A stretch of DNA of 28,259 nucleotides from CAYFJV01 sp964460605 (GCA_964460605.1 CAYWPT010000010.1:1-28259); one strand, 5' to 3'. Shown: positions 7,164-14,828, counted from the first letter of the stretch. Notes: generated by a model not told the origin, from the sequence alone. Translations and numbers: made by a program.

Positions 7164-7592
7164 GTGATAAAGGAAAAAGTAAGAAAAGTTGTACTCGATA
7201 CTAACGCTTTATTAGCTATTAAACAGTTTAATTTAGATGTGCTCTCAGCAGTTGATGATGCTTGTGATTTTGCTTACCGATTATTTGTTTTTGAAGGAAC
7301 TTTTGATGAATTAGACAAAATCATTGATGAACAAAAAGGTAAGGATGTTGTGGCAGCAAAATTAGCAAAACAGATTGTGATGAGAAAGGTTAATGATGGT
7401 AAAATTGAGATCATAGATGACTTTTACCCAACACATGATGTAGATTATAATTTAGTGCACGCTTCTCGATTAGGTTATTTAGTATTAACCCAGGATAGAG
7501 CTTTGAAAAAACGTTTAGAAAAACCTTATTTGACCATTAGGCAGAAAATGATGGTTTCTATGGTAGGAGCACAGTATTTCTCTAAGTACTAG
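7164..7592 (+). CDS. Fcf1/Utp24-like PIN-domain ribonuclease
   Basis: A protein of 142 residues with the PIN-domain layout: VVLDTNALL with Asp12, FDELDKI with Glu49, candidate third acids at 92-94, and LVLTQDRALKKRL with Asp111, followed by a basic tail (YLTIRQKMMV). The TQD-x-x-L-KKRL form is closer to the Fcf1/FAF1 group (archaeal COG1412, linked to rRNA maturation) than to VapC toxins, and no antitoxin gene lies beside it. The start is GTG at 7164, chosen because GGTGA at 7154-7158 is a strong ribosome site and the codon abuts the previous stop. A role in pre-rRNA cleavage is inferred from the family. Confidence 0.8.
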   Translation: MIKEKVRKVVLDTNALLAIKQFNLDVLSAVDDACDFAYRLFVFEGTFDELDKIIDEQKGKDVVAAKLAKQIVMRKVNDGKIEIIDDFYPTHDVDYNLVHASRLGYLVLTQDRALKKRLEKPYLTIRQKMMVSMVGAQYFSKY

Positions 7593-7651
7593 CACAATCT
7601 TTTTAAAGAACTTACTTATCTTCATTCTATAACATTTAGAGGTAAATTACA

Positions 7652-8167
7652 ATGAATTTATTAAAAGATATTCCAGCTGGAACAGAAGACGAAGTGAACT
7701 TTATTTGTGAAAACACTAAAGGTTCTAACAATAAATATGAGTACAACAAAGAATTAAACATTTTCTCATTAGATAGAGCAATGTATAGTGCATTCGCCTA
7801 CCCTTCAGATTATGGTTTTATTCCGCAAACTCATTGTGATGATGGTGATGCATTAGACGGTTTTTTATTCGTTGATCAAGGAACTCCTACTGGTGTACAT
7901 ACCGCAGCAAGAATTGTTGGTGTAATTTACATGAACGATAGTGGGGAAGAAGATAACAAATTAATCTTAGTAGCTGCAGATGATCCTAACCATGCACACA
8001 TCAAAGATTTAGGTGATCTACCTCCTTTCTTTGTAAAGAAAGTGCAACACTTTTTAGAATCCTATAAAAATCTTAAAGGTAAAAAAGTAGTTGTAAGTGG
8101 TATTAAAGGCGCTAAAGAAGCTAAGGCTGAATTTAAGAAAGCAGTCGAAGCTTATAAGAGTTTATAA
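7652..8167 (+). CDS. ppa: Family I inorganic pyrophosphatase
   Basis: This cytoplasmic enzyme hydrolyses pyrophosphate to two phosphates and so pulls biosynthetic reactions forward. At 171 residues it has the normal prokaryotic length. The active-site set is complete: Lys28 and Glu30 in NKYEYNKE, Arg42 in LDRAM, Tyr54 in PSDYGFIP, the DGDALD metal motif (Asp64, Asp66, Asp69), and Asp96, Asp101 and Lys103 in the NDSGEEDNK loop. The usual DGDPLD is DGDALD here. GAGGT lies 9 nt before the ATG as a ribosome site, with a TATA-like TTTTTAAAG near 7599. It is convergent with the DUF1003 gene, one base apart. Confidence 0.96.
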   Translation: MNLLKDIPAGTEDEVNFICENTKGSNNKYEYNKELNIFSLDRAMYSAFAYPSDYGFIPQTHCDDGDALDGFLFVDQGTPTGVHTAARIVGVIYMNDSGEEDNKLILVAADDPNHAHIKDLGDLPPFFVKKVQHFLESYKNLKGKKVVVSGIKGAKEAKAEFKKAVEAYKSL

Positions 8168-8168
8168 T

Positions 8169-8615
8169 TTATTTTTTTCTACTTATTTTTTGGAGCATTT
8201 TTTTAATCTCTTCTAAATCTCTTTGAATATCTTGTACTTCTCTCTCTGCTTTACGGTTAATTTGATGATCATACTTAGCATCAATTCTATCACGTTCAGC
8301 TTGCCTATTTTGTGCCATTAAAATGATTGGCGCTTGAATAGCAGCTAGACAAGATAAAGTTAAGTTCAATAAAATGAAAGGAAAATTATCAAAAGAGTTT
8401 GTTGTTAAAATAATAGTGTTGAGAACCATCCAAAAAACAATGAATGCTAAAAAGCTTAAGATAAAAGTCCAAGACCCGCCAAATGTTGCAATAGCATCTG
8501 CTGCTCTTTGTCCAATGGTTAATTCTTCAGTAAAAATAGGATGATGATGATTATTCTTTTTCTTTTTTTTAGAAGAAGCTTTCGCTTTTGTTGTCTTCTT
8601 TTTCATCTTCACCAT
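8169..8615 (-). CDS. DUF1003 family membrane protein
   Basis: A protein of 148 residues. Residues 1-25 are a Lys-rich tail with a three-His run. Two transmembrane helices follow, about 50-70 and 80-102, with the family signature FDNFPFILLNLTLS and AAIQAPIILMAQNRQAERDR, then a charged C-terminal helix. This signature is strongly conserved in DUF1003 proteins across bacteria and archaea; their biochemical role is not established. An ATATATAAAG box centred 27 nt before the ATG at 8615 supports this start; a second in-frame ATG three codons in has GGTGA before it. Confidence 0.92.
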   Translation of the reverse strand: MVKMKKKTTKAKASSKKKKKNNHHHPIFTEELTIGQRAADAIATFGGSWTFILSFLAFIVFWMVLNTIILTTNSFDNFPFILLNLTLSCLAAIQAPIILMAQNRQAERDRIDAKYDHQINRKAEREVQDIQRDLEEIKKMLQKISRKK

Positions 8616-8705
8616 AGAGAAAATGAATGTTTTTTGCTTTATATATTTTTGGGTCTATGCTTTGAGAACAGAATGTTTATAAACGTAAATATGATTATAA
8701 AAATA

Positions 8706-9392
8706 ATGGAATTAAAAGCACTCAAACAAGAAGTTCATGAATTGCCAAACATTGATGACGAGCTTAAAAGTTTGCAAAGTAATTGGCTTAGTCCTTTCTT
8801 GAGTAAAACTAATAGAAGTAAACTCAAAGATGAAAAGTGTCCTCGTCATGCAATTAACTCATTAACAAAAGAAGAACAAATCGAATTGAATGCTCTCTTA
8901 GACAAATTTTATGGAGTTTTTAACCAATTAAAATATGGGCAGTTTACCAATCATAAATTACAATCATTAGCAAAAGCAATGACTGATTTAAAATTGTTGC
9001 AATTCCAAAGTAAAAACTATGAAATGCCTTTGCATAAGGATAATGCGATCTCTTCAAAGTTTCATTTTATCAATTCTCAAGTTTTAGGCAATGATTTTAA
9101 CAGTCTTCAAAATACTATTAAAGAAATCAAGGAGTTTGATTCACAATTACTTAGAGCTGAAGAAGTTTATAACGAAGTGAACCAGTATTTGTATCAGAAA
9201 TTACCTCTTGAGCATTCTATCAATTTAATGGACATGGGTCATGCAGACAATTTGAGAAGTCTAAAAATGGCGAATAAGAGACGTAAAATGTTGATCAAGA
9301 AGTTGGGTAAGAACTTTATTGCTCTGCAAGCACCTTTACGTGGTAGAAAGAAAACTTTTACTGAAAAAGACTTAGATTTGGTTCATGATTGA
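8706..9392 (+). CDS. Helical hypothetical protein, 228 residues
   Basis: A soluble protein, predicted almost entirely helical, with heptad-like Leu spacing (for example MELKALKQEVHEL at the start and LLRAEEVYNEVNQYLY around 150) and a strongly basic stretch near 200-220 (KRRKMLIKKLGK, RGRKK). It could bind nucleic acid or a partner helix, but I recognise no family. The start at 8706 is preferred to the longer frame upstream because TTTATAAAC is centred 26-28 nt before it and the upstream extension is low-complexity read-through opposite the DUF1003 gene. Its last 10 bases overlap the end of the convergent nth gene. Confidence 0.65.
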   Translation: MELKALKQEVHELPNIDDELKSLQSNWLSPFLSKTNRSKLKDEKCPRHAINSLTKEEQIELNALLDKFYGVFNQLKYGQFTNHKLQSLAKAMTDLKLLQFQSKNYEMPLHKDNAISSKFHFINSQVLGNDFNSLQNTIKEIKEFDSQLLRAEEVYNEVNQYLYQKLPLEHSINLMDMGHADNLRSLKMANKRRKMLIKKLGKNFIALQAPLRGRKKTFTEKDLDLVHD

Positions 9393-10036
9393 ATATTCTT
9401 TTTTTCAAACTCACAATATGAAGTAATTGTACATTCATCACATTTAGGTCTAATTGGCGCACAAATTCTTTGTCCATGGTCCACAATTAATTTATTCACA
9501 TCTAACCACCTTTCGTGAGGAATAATTTCCATTAATTTTAATTCAGTTTTCTCAGGATTTTTCACAGACATCCAATTTAACCTAGTTTCATTTACAATTC
9601 TAAACACATGAATATCAACAGCGATTGCTGGAATCCCAAAAGCGTAAGCTAGGACGCAATTTGCTGTCTTACGACCAACACCAGGTAAAGTCAACAAAGC
9701 TTCCATAGTTTGTGGGATTTTTCCACCATAATCATTAATGACCATCTCAGATAACAATTTTACATGTTTAGCCTTTGTTTTATAGAATCCAATTTTGAAA
9801 AACCATTTCTCTAACTCCTCAACAGGAACAGCACGAATTTCTTCAGCTCCTGGATACTGGGCAAAAAACTTCTCAACGATAGGAATAACTGTAGCATCTT
9901 TACTTCGAGCACTCAGAAGAGTTGCAACAGTAATTTGGAATGGGGTCCAATCTTTAAACTGTTCAAGCATAGTCTCGCCATGACTCTCTTCTAAAATGTC
10001 GAGAACTTTAAGCATTTCCTCTTGTGATTTTACCAT
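9383..10036 (-). CDS. nth: Endonuclease III
   Basis: A base-excision repair DNA glycosylase/AP lyase acting on oxidised pyrimidines. At 217 residues it has the normal length. The helix-hairpin-helix LPGVGRKTAN carries the Schiff-base Lys123, and AVDIHVFRI carries catalytic Asp141. Four Cys at 192, 199, 202 and 208 (C-x6-C-x2-C-x5-C) bind the [4Fe-4S] cluster. The usual LLSAQTKD is LLSARSKD here, so the inserted Gln is Arg. It shares a palindromic TATA element with the divergent pyrD; the start at 10036 gives about 26 nt from the centre of that element. Its end overlaps the convergent gene by 10 nt. Confidence 0.96.
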   Translation of the reverse strand: MVKSQEEMLKVLDILEESHGETMLEQFKDWTPFQITVATLLSARSKDATVIPIVEKFFAQYPGAEEIRAVPVEELEKWFFKIGFYKTKAKHVKLLSEMVINDYGGKIPQTMEALLTLPGVGRKTANCVLAYAFGIPAIAVDIHVFRIVNETRLNWMSVKNPEKTELKLMEIIPHERWLDVNKLIVDHGQRICAPIRPKCDECTITSYCEFEKKNIQS

Positions 10037-10058
10037 CTATCTTCAGAAAAACTATAAC

Positions 10059-10066
10059 CTTTAAAT
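10059..10066. promoter_or_regulatory. Shared palindromic TATA box between nth and pyrD
   Basis: The element is CTTTAAAT, with the self-complementary core TTTAAA at 10060-10065. Its centre is 26.5 nt from the nth start and 27.5 nt from the pyrD start, so the same core is at leaderless spacing for both genes. No second TATA candidate is visible in the 53-nt gap. Confidence 0.6.
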
Positions 10067-10089
10067 AGCTTAGTGAAGAATAGACTGAG

Positions 10090-11193
10090 ATGAATTATTA
10101 TACACTATTCATAAGACCAATACTCTTTAGAATTGATCCAGAATTAGTACATGATTTGGCTGTCTCTACTGGAAGAACTCTGGGAAAATCCATGCTAATG
10201 AGAAGAGTGCTTAAAGATTTCTTCTCTTTCCAGCATAAAAGTTTAGAACAAAATATTTTAGGGATCCATTTTAAAAATCCAATTGGTCTTGCTGCTGGTT
10301 TTGATAAGGATGCACAATTAATGAACATTCTCCCTTCAATAGGTTTAGGTTTTGAAGAGATTGGATCAATTACTGCACTACCTTGTAAAGGTAATCCGAA
10401 ACCAAGGTTATGGAGGCTTCCTAAAAGAAAATCGATTGTGGTTTATTATGGTCTTAAAAATCAGGGGGCAAAAGCAATTAGAAAAAAATTACACAAAAAA
10501 CGTTTCTTTTTTCCAATAGGAATTAGTATTGCAAAAACTAATTGTAAAGAAACTGTTGATACTAAAGCAGGGGTTGAAGATTATTACATCTCACTTCAAC
10601 TTCTTAAAGATTATGGACAATATTTTACTATAAACATTAGTTGTCCTAACGCTTTTGGTGGGCAACCTTTTACTGACCATAACAAATTAGATTTATTATT
10701 GAAAAGATTGGATGAAATTAAAGTAAATAAACCAATATTCCTTAAATTATCCCCTGACTTATCTAAAAAAGAATTAAATAATATAATCAATATCTGCGAC
10801 AAACACTCTGTCCAAGGATTAATAATCTCAAACCTTACTAAGGATAGAAGCAATTTAATAAAAAAAGAGCTAGATTCAATCGGTCAAGGTGGCATTAGTG
10901 GAAAACTAGCTAAGGAAAAATCTAAAGGACTTATCTCTTATGTATACAAGAAAACAAAAGGGAGATATATTCTTATTGCAGTTGGAGGTATTTCTTCAGC
11001 ACAAGAAGCTTATCAAGCAATTAAAGATGGAGCTAGCTTAGTGCAACTTATCACCGGAATGATCTATGAAGGACCGCAACTTATAGGAGAAATGAATAAG
11101 GGATTAGTAAAAATGTTGAAAAAAGATGGCTATTCAAATATTTCTGAAGCTGTAGGAACTAATCATGCAAAAACTTTTCAAAATTCTCTTTAG
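10090..11193 (+). CDS. pyrD: Dihydroorotate dehydrogenase, class-2-like with catalytic-position Cys
   Basis: It oxidises dihydroorotate to orotate in pyrimidine synthesis with FMN. At 367 residues it follows the class 2 (membrane, quinone-type) plan: an N-terminal helical extension (1-45), GLAAGFDKDA at 67-75, EIGSITALPCKGNPKPRLWRL at 90-110, the FMN-site GGISSAQEAYQAIKDGA and LVQLITGMIYEGP near the end. The catalytic loop, however, reads NISCPNAFGG with Cys185, the class 1 residue; class 2 enzymes have Ser there. The GFNN-like segment is also divergent (YYGLKNQG). No pyrK or electron-transfer partner is adjacent. Its 3' end overlaps the convergent dehydrogenase gene by 35 nt. The family is sure; the electron acceptor is not. 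Confidence 0.92.
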   Translation: MNYYTLFIRPILFRIDPELVHDLAVSTGRTLGKSMLMRRVLKDFFSFQHKSLEQNILGIHFKNPIGLAAGFDKDAQLMNILPSIGLGFEEIGSITALPCKGNPKPRLWRLPKRKSIVVYYGLKNQGAKAIRKKLHKKRFFFPIGISIAKTNCKETVDTKAGVEDYYISLQLLKDYGQYFTINISCPNAFGGQPFTDHNKLDLLLKRLDEIKVNKPIFLKLSPDLSKKELNNIINICDKHSVQGLIISNLTKDRSNLIKKELDSIGQGGISGKLAKEKSKGLISYVYKKTKGRYILIAVGGISSAQEAYQAIKDGASLVQLITGMIYEGPQLIGEMNKGLVKMLKKDGYSNISEAVGTNHAKTFQNSL

Positions 11194-12019
11194 CCTCTAA
11201 AATCATATTCACTTGAGCACTAGAACTCATAGAAGCCATATGTGGACTAAGTAAAACATTATCCAGAGTAAAAAACCGAGAATCTACTGAAGGTTCATTA
11301 ACAAATACATCTAAAACAGCATTCAATTTACCATTTTCTAAATATTTGATCAAATCATTTTCATTAATAATACCACCACGAGAACTGTTCAGAACAATAG
11401 CATCTTCTTTCATTAAAGAAAAGTCTTTCTCACTAAGCAAATTTCTAGTAGCATCTACTAAAGGAACATGTACTGAAATAACATCAGCACCCTTAAGCAA
11501 TTCATCATGCTCAACTTTCTTAGTACAGGCATCAATTTCAATCTGCTCAGCACTCAAAAAAGGATCTACAACCAAAAACTTACAATCAAAAGCTCTCAAT
11601 TTCCTATGAACTAGTTTAGCAATATTTCCAAAACCGATTAAACCAATTGTTAAATCCTTAACCTCACGAGAAAAAAACTTCTCCCTTTCCCATTTACCTG
11701 ACTTAATAGTTCTATCAGCCAAATTCAATTTACGTACTAGAGATAATATCCCTCCAACAACATATTCTGAAACTGCATTAGCGTTTGCAAATGGAGCATT
11801 AAAGATTTTAATCCCTTTTTCTTTACAATATCCTAAATCAATGGTATTAAGACCATTAGAACACTGTACAATGAACTTTACTGAAGGATACTCATTCAAC
11901 TCTTCAGCAGATAATCTATGCTTAGCGCCTGCTACAATCACTTCAGGATAAGAGCTTTCTTCATACTCTGAAAAATATCTAGAGATCTCAGGATTGTGAT
12001 GCATAAATTTTATTTTCAT
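11159..12019 (-). CDS. D-isomer-specific 2-hydroxyacid dehydrogenase (SerA-like)
   Basis: An NAD-dependent oxidoreductase of 286 residues. The Rossmann motif GFGNIA lies near 129-134, with Asp152 (VVDPF) following the second strand, which favours NAD over NADP. The catalytic triad is complete: Arg214 in NSSRGGIINE, Glu242 in DVFVNEP and His260 in LSPHMAS. The substrate-binding region has VQCSNGLNTID, close to phosphoglycerate dehydrogenase (CSNGLNTID-like), but the C-terminal ACT domain of many SerA proteins is missing. It could make 3-phosphohydroxypyruvate for serine or reduce another 2-ketoacid; no serB or serC lies nearby. It starts 26 nt from the centre of a TTTATTAA box that may also serve the RNA on the other strand. 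Confidence 0.9.
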   Translation of the reverse strand: MKIKFMHHNPEISRYFSEYEESSYPEVIVAGAKHRLSAEELNEYPSVKFIVQCSNGLNTIDLGYCKEKGIKIFNAPFANANAVSEYVVGGILSLVRKLNLADRTIKSGKWEREKFFSREVKDLTIGLIGFGNIAKLVHRKLRAFDCKFLVVDPFLSAEQIEIDACTKKVEHDELLKGADVISVHVPLVDATRNLLSEKDFSLMKEDAIVLNSSRGGIINENDLIKYLENGKLNAVLDVFVNEPSVDSRFFTLDNVLLSPHMASMSSSAQVNMILEAKENFEKFLHD

Positions 12020-12041
12020 TACTTAAAGTTCAGACTTTGCC

Positions 12042-12049
12042 TTTATTAA
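12042..12049. promoter_or_regulatory. TATA-like box between the dehydrogenase and the structured RNA
   Basis: TTTATTAA (TTAATAAA on the other strand) is centred 26.5 nt from the dehydrogenase start at 12019 and 26.5 nt from 12072, the first base of the long closing helix of the RNA candidate. Confidence 0.45.
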
Positions 12050-12071
12050 CTTATTGAAAGAAGGGACTTAA

Positions 12072-12199
12072 CTTTTGCTCTTGTCAAGCGGGAAACCCAA
12101 AGGTACTCTGCTCCAGTTTACTATTTTTCTTTCAGAAAAATCTTTCGCAGAGAATCATTGTATAAATCTTATCACCCAGCGTATGGACAAGAGCAAAGG
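12072..12199 (+). ncRNA. Candidate structured RNA, about 128 nt, family unknown
   Basis: Four nested or stacked helices can be drawn. The closing helix pairs 12072-12085 with 12186-12199 over 14 bp with one G-U. Next, GCGGG at 12088-12092 pairs with CCCAGC at 12175-12180 (bulged A). CTCTGC at 12106-12111 pairs with GCAGAG at 12147-12152, and a terminal hairpin pairs 12123-12130 with 12134-12141 over 8 bp. The element is richer in G+C than nearby spacers and has no ORF. The plus strand is preferred because a TATA-like box places a start at 12072; no good box exists for the minus strand. I could not match it to SRP, RNase P, C/D or H/ACA RNAs. A small inverted-repeat mobile element is the main alternative. 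Confidence 0.5.
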
Positions 12200-12205
12200 A
12201 CGTGA

Positions 12206-13408
12206 TTAAAGGTAGAACAAGGTAAAGAATCCTAAAAGTACAGCTAAGCTAGCGAATAAGAATACCAACAATTTCAAGTGGTGCTCTTGTACATTTAAAC
12301 CTTCGATTTTCTGAATCTTTTTTAATCTCCAAAAAGCAATAGCAAATACAATAGTAAATGGAATCAATAAGAGTAAGTTGTGCCATAAGAATAATGGTAA
12401 CACTCTCCACCGAAGTGTAGCACTTTCAACTAATAATTTTTTTAATAATTGGTATTGTCCATCCCAACTTCCAGCAACAAATAAAGAAGCAACCAGAGCA
12501 ATAATAATAAAACCCCACATAGTGGTAGCATAATGTCTAAATGTTCTCCAATGTGGAATAATACTTTTCAAATATTTTCTGGGTATAGTATGCCCTTCGA
12601 ATAAGAATTGTTTCATAATAACTAACCCTGCAACTAAACCATAAAGAGCAATAAATCTTGAGAAGAATAATGCTTTGTTTGAGAAGAAAGTAAAACTTCC
12701 AATACCTAAACCAGATATAAGTAACATGAAATAAATAATAGCAATGTAAATGATACTATTACGTAAAATGTCTTCTTTTTTATCTTTAACACTCAATCTT
12801 TGATCTTCATCTACGTGTTTATCTCTATCCTTAATCAAACCAATTAATAGCAATAAAAAGATTAACACAACTGCCATGCTGGTGTTACTTACAGTGTTTC
12901 CAACACCAGTTCCAGTAATGCTAGCAAAATTGAGCAACTCCATAACATTTTTTGGTTCAGCGCTTGCTAAAATACCAATTACTTCATCATGATCTAGACT
13001 AGGACATGTGGAATCAGTATTTAATAAAATTCTTTGTTCTAAAAAATCATTCATACTATCAATTCCAATTAAATAAGTTCGTAGAAGAAAAACAACAGGT
13101 ACTTGCTGTTGACTAGCATCCACGTTGTAAGCATTATAATAATTACTCAATAAAGCAAGGTTATCTGCATCATGATAGACCTCATATTCTTTAACTTTTA
13201 AGTTTGGATATTTTTTATTCAAATCTTCAACTAATAAATTTGCTTCAGTACAATCTACGCATTCTTCACCATAAAAATAGTATAAACAATCGTCTTGTGC
13301 TTCTCTTGTTCCTTCTTCACTTAGAGCAAAAGATGTAGTGCTAAGTATAACTAAGAAAAGTAGTGTAATCGCAACACCTACTAATGCAACTTTATTTTGT
13401 CTTAACAT
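12206..13408 (-). CDS. Exported thioredoxin-fold domain fused to a multi-pass membrane domain
   Basis: A protein of 400 residues. Residues 7-29 form a signal peptide/anchor. Residues 40-150 look like a thioredoxin-like domain outside the membrane: FYGEECVDCTEA holds a CxxC (Cys50, Cys53), and VPVVFLLRTYLIG near 107-119 holds a Pro at the cis-Pro-like place. About six hydrophobic helices follow (175-193, 218-238, 248-268, 298-318, 338-362, 374-398). The overall plan recalls DsbD/CcdA- or VKOR-linked redox proteins, though no conserved Cys pair appears in the membrane part, so electron supply through the membrane is not supported. A role in disulfide formation or sensing outside the cell fits the Cys-rich surface protein at the left edge. 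TATA-like CTTATAAAAG lies near 13442-13451. Confidence 0.7.
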   Translation of the reverse strand: MLRQNKVALVGVAITLLFLVILSTTSFALSEEGTREAQDDCLYYFYGEECVDCTEANLLVEDLNKKYPNLKVKEYEVYHDADNLALLSNYYNAYNVDASQQQVPVVFLLRTYLIGIDSMNDFLEQRILLNTDSTCPSLDHDEVIGILASAEPKNVMELLNFASITGTGVGNTVSNTSMAVVLIFLLLLIGLIKDRDKHVDEDQRLSVKDKKEDILRNSIIYIAIIYFMLLISGLGIGSFTFFSNKALFFSRFIALYGLVAGLVIMKQFLFEGHTIPRKYLKSIIPHWRTFRHYATTMWGFIIIALVASLFVAGSWDGQYQLLKKLLVESATLRWRVLPLFLWHNLLLLIPFTIVFAIAFWRLKKIQKIEGLNVQEHHLKLLVFLFASLAVLLGFFTLFYL

Positions 13409-13462
13409 CCTACGCTCTCCAGTGATAGAGAAGAATTTTTGCTTTTATAAGCTTTACTATCT

Positions 13463-14656
13463 TTACTCTAAGAGTTTCCTTCTTCTTTGCTCATCTTTTC
13501 TTTGCCTTACAAGATTATCAACAAAATAACTTTCATCAAAAGGTGTTACAAGATGTAAGGTGTCATCATAACTTATTGTTGTTCCTTTTGACATTGCGAT
13601 TTCAGAATCAACTTGTTCAATGAATGCTACTTTCTCTCCAAAATCATTTTCTGAAGCCCTATATTCAAGAGTCTCACAATGTAGATAAGTAGTCCCAAAA
13701 GGAACTTCTCTACCTAATAAAAAATAATGACTGAAAATTTGTGGGGTTAGGCAAGCTGGATGTCCTGTTGCAATTACCACTTGCATTTTTCCAGGATGTT
13801 CTCTAGCTCCTGGAAGAACTGTTGGTGTTAAAATATCAATACCAATGCCTAAGTTACCAATGGGTATTGTTGAAGCATAAATAGCATTTGCTTTGCCATC
13901 AAGTTCTACTCTTTTTCCATCAGCATAAATCTCTCCATCTAACTTTTCCCCATAAAATCCTGAGGTATCTCTTGGAGAAACAAGTAATCTTCCAACTGTT
14001 TCTTTGAATGCATTAATGGTACCTCTTGCACCATTCAATTCAATTGCTCTCCCTAGATGATCCTCATAAACTTTTTCAAAATGTTCTTGGCTATCAACAA
14101 GGTTTACTGCACCTTCCAATTTGAGGAACTCAAAGATGCTCCCTCCCTTGTAAGCCCAAACTAATTTTGGCACCATTCCAGATCCATAAATGAAACCTCT
14201 TCGCCCACTATTACATCTTAATATACCTAAATCTTCTGTATGCAATTCCTCTTCTCCAAGAATTTGTTCTACTACGTAATCAATCACTTGTACTGGTTTT
14301 GAATTACCAATCCTTGTTTTTCTTTTTAACCTATCTAAAAATGGGTCATGCGCTCCAGCAACAATAGCCCAATCATTCATAGTTCCACCAGCTAAAGGTA
14401 TCACTTTATCAGGAATCTCCCCCCAAATATCTTTTGCTCTACCTAAAGTATGTCCAGCACTCCCATCCCCACCAAAAATACCAAGAATATCAGGTCTATC
14501 TGAATCTCTGAGAACCTTATCTAAATGCTCTAAATCTTCAGTGATAATTAATTTTCCTTCAATTACATCGTGTGCTCCCATGAGATAACGTACTTCTCTT
14601 TCATCATAACCACGAGCATTTCTGTTTACAATAGTGAGCAATGAAGGTTTTGACAT
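13463..14656 (-). CDS. Diacylglycerol-kinase-family lipid kinase-like protein
   Basis: A protein of 397 residues with the DAGK catalytic fold: NRNARG at 11-16 (the usual NPxSG), GGDGS at 62-66 (phosphate-binding GGDGT) and PLAGGTMND at 87-95 (PxGTxND). The C-terminal beta-sandwich half contains STIPIGNLGIGIDI, TPTVLPGAREHPGKMQVVIATG and the LHCETLEY strand expected in this family. Such enzymes phosphorylate lipids such as diacylglycerol, sphingoid bases or archaeal lipid precursors; the substrate here is unknown. About 60 residues around 165-235 are not standard and may be a lineage-specific insertion. A TTATTAAA box about 27 nt upstream supports the start at 14656. A divergent gene, thioredoxin, begins 216 nt away. 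Confidence 0.82.
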   Translation of the reverse strand: MSKPSLLTIVNRNARGYDEREVRYLMGAHDVIEGKLIITEDLEHLDKVLRDSDRPDILGIFGGDGSAGHTLGRAKDIWGEIPDKVIPLAGGTMNDWAIVAGAHDPFLDRLKRKTRIGNSKPVQVIDYVVEQILGEEELHTEDLGILRCNSGRRGFIYGSGMVPKLVWAYKGGSIFEFLKLEGAVNLVDSQEHFEKVYEDHLGRAIELNGARGTINAFKETVGRLLVSPRDTSGFYGEKLDGEIYADGKRVELDGKANAIYASTIPIGNLGIGIDILTPTVLPGAREHPGKMQVVIATGHPACLTPQIFSHYFLLGREVPFGTTYLHCETLEYRASENDFGEKVAFIEQVDSEIAMSKGTTISYDDTLHLVTPFDESYFVDNLVRQRKDEQRRRKLLE

Positions 14657-14718
14657 AAGTTTTATTTCTACTTATTCTTTAATAATTCTTCTCTTAAAAT
14701 GGCATGATTTTAGAGGAA

Positions 14719-14748
14719 GTGTAGATTAATGTGCCTATTAATTTACAC
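14719..14748. promoter_or_regulatory. Inverted repeat 1 upstream of thioredoxin
   Basis: GTGTAGATTAAT (14719-14730) and ATTAATTTACAC (14737-14748) match at 11 of 12 positions around a 6-nt spacer. The site lies about 75-100 nt before the thioredoxin TATA box and also upstream of the divergent kinase-like gene. Confidence 0.55.
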
Positions 14749-14768
14749 TATACCAAATGTATCACTAT

Positions 14769-14790
14769 GTGTCTATTAATAATGGGACAC
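14769..14790. promoter_or_regulatory. Inverted repeat 2 upstream of thioredoxin
   Basis: GTGTCTATTAAT repeats the left arm of repeat 1 at 10 of 12 positions, 50 nt downstream, and pairs partly with AATGGGACAC (GTGTC/GACAC plus ATT/AAT). Two related sites in tandem suggest a regulator that binds cooperatively. Confidence 0.45.
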
Positions 14791-14817
14791 TACACATCTG
14801 TGATAATTTAACAAAAC

Positions 14818-14828
14818 TTATATATAAA
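14818..14828 (+). promoter_or_regulatory. Thioredoxin TATA box
   Basis: TTATATATAAA would start transcription near 14850, leaving about 23 nt of leader that holds the ribosome site GGGG (14860-14863) before the ATG at 14873. Confidence 0.6.

Noticed and set aside
7164..7592. PIN protein as a VapC toxin.
   Set aside because: No antitoxin gene is adjacent; the upstream partner is a membrane protein, and the C-terminal motif fits Fcf1-type proteins.
8541..8705. N-terminal extension of the helical protein gene from 8541.
   Set aside because: It lies opposite the DUF1003 gene and its promoter; the TATA box position supports 8706.
12072..12199. Reading the long inverted repeat as the ends of a miniature transposable element.
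   Set aside because: No clear target-site duplication flanks the arms, and internal helices fit an RNA better; not fully excluded.
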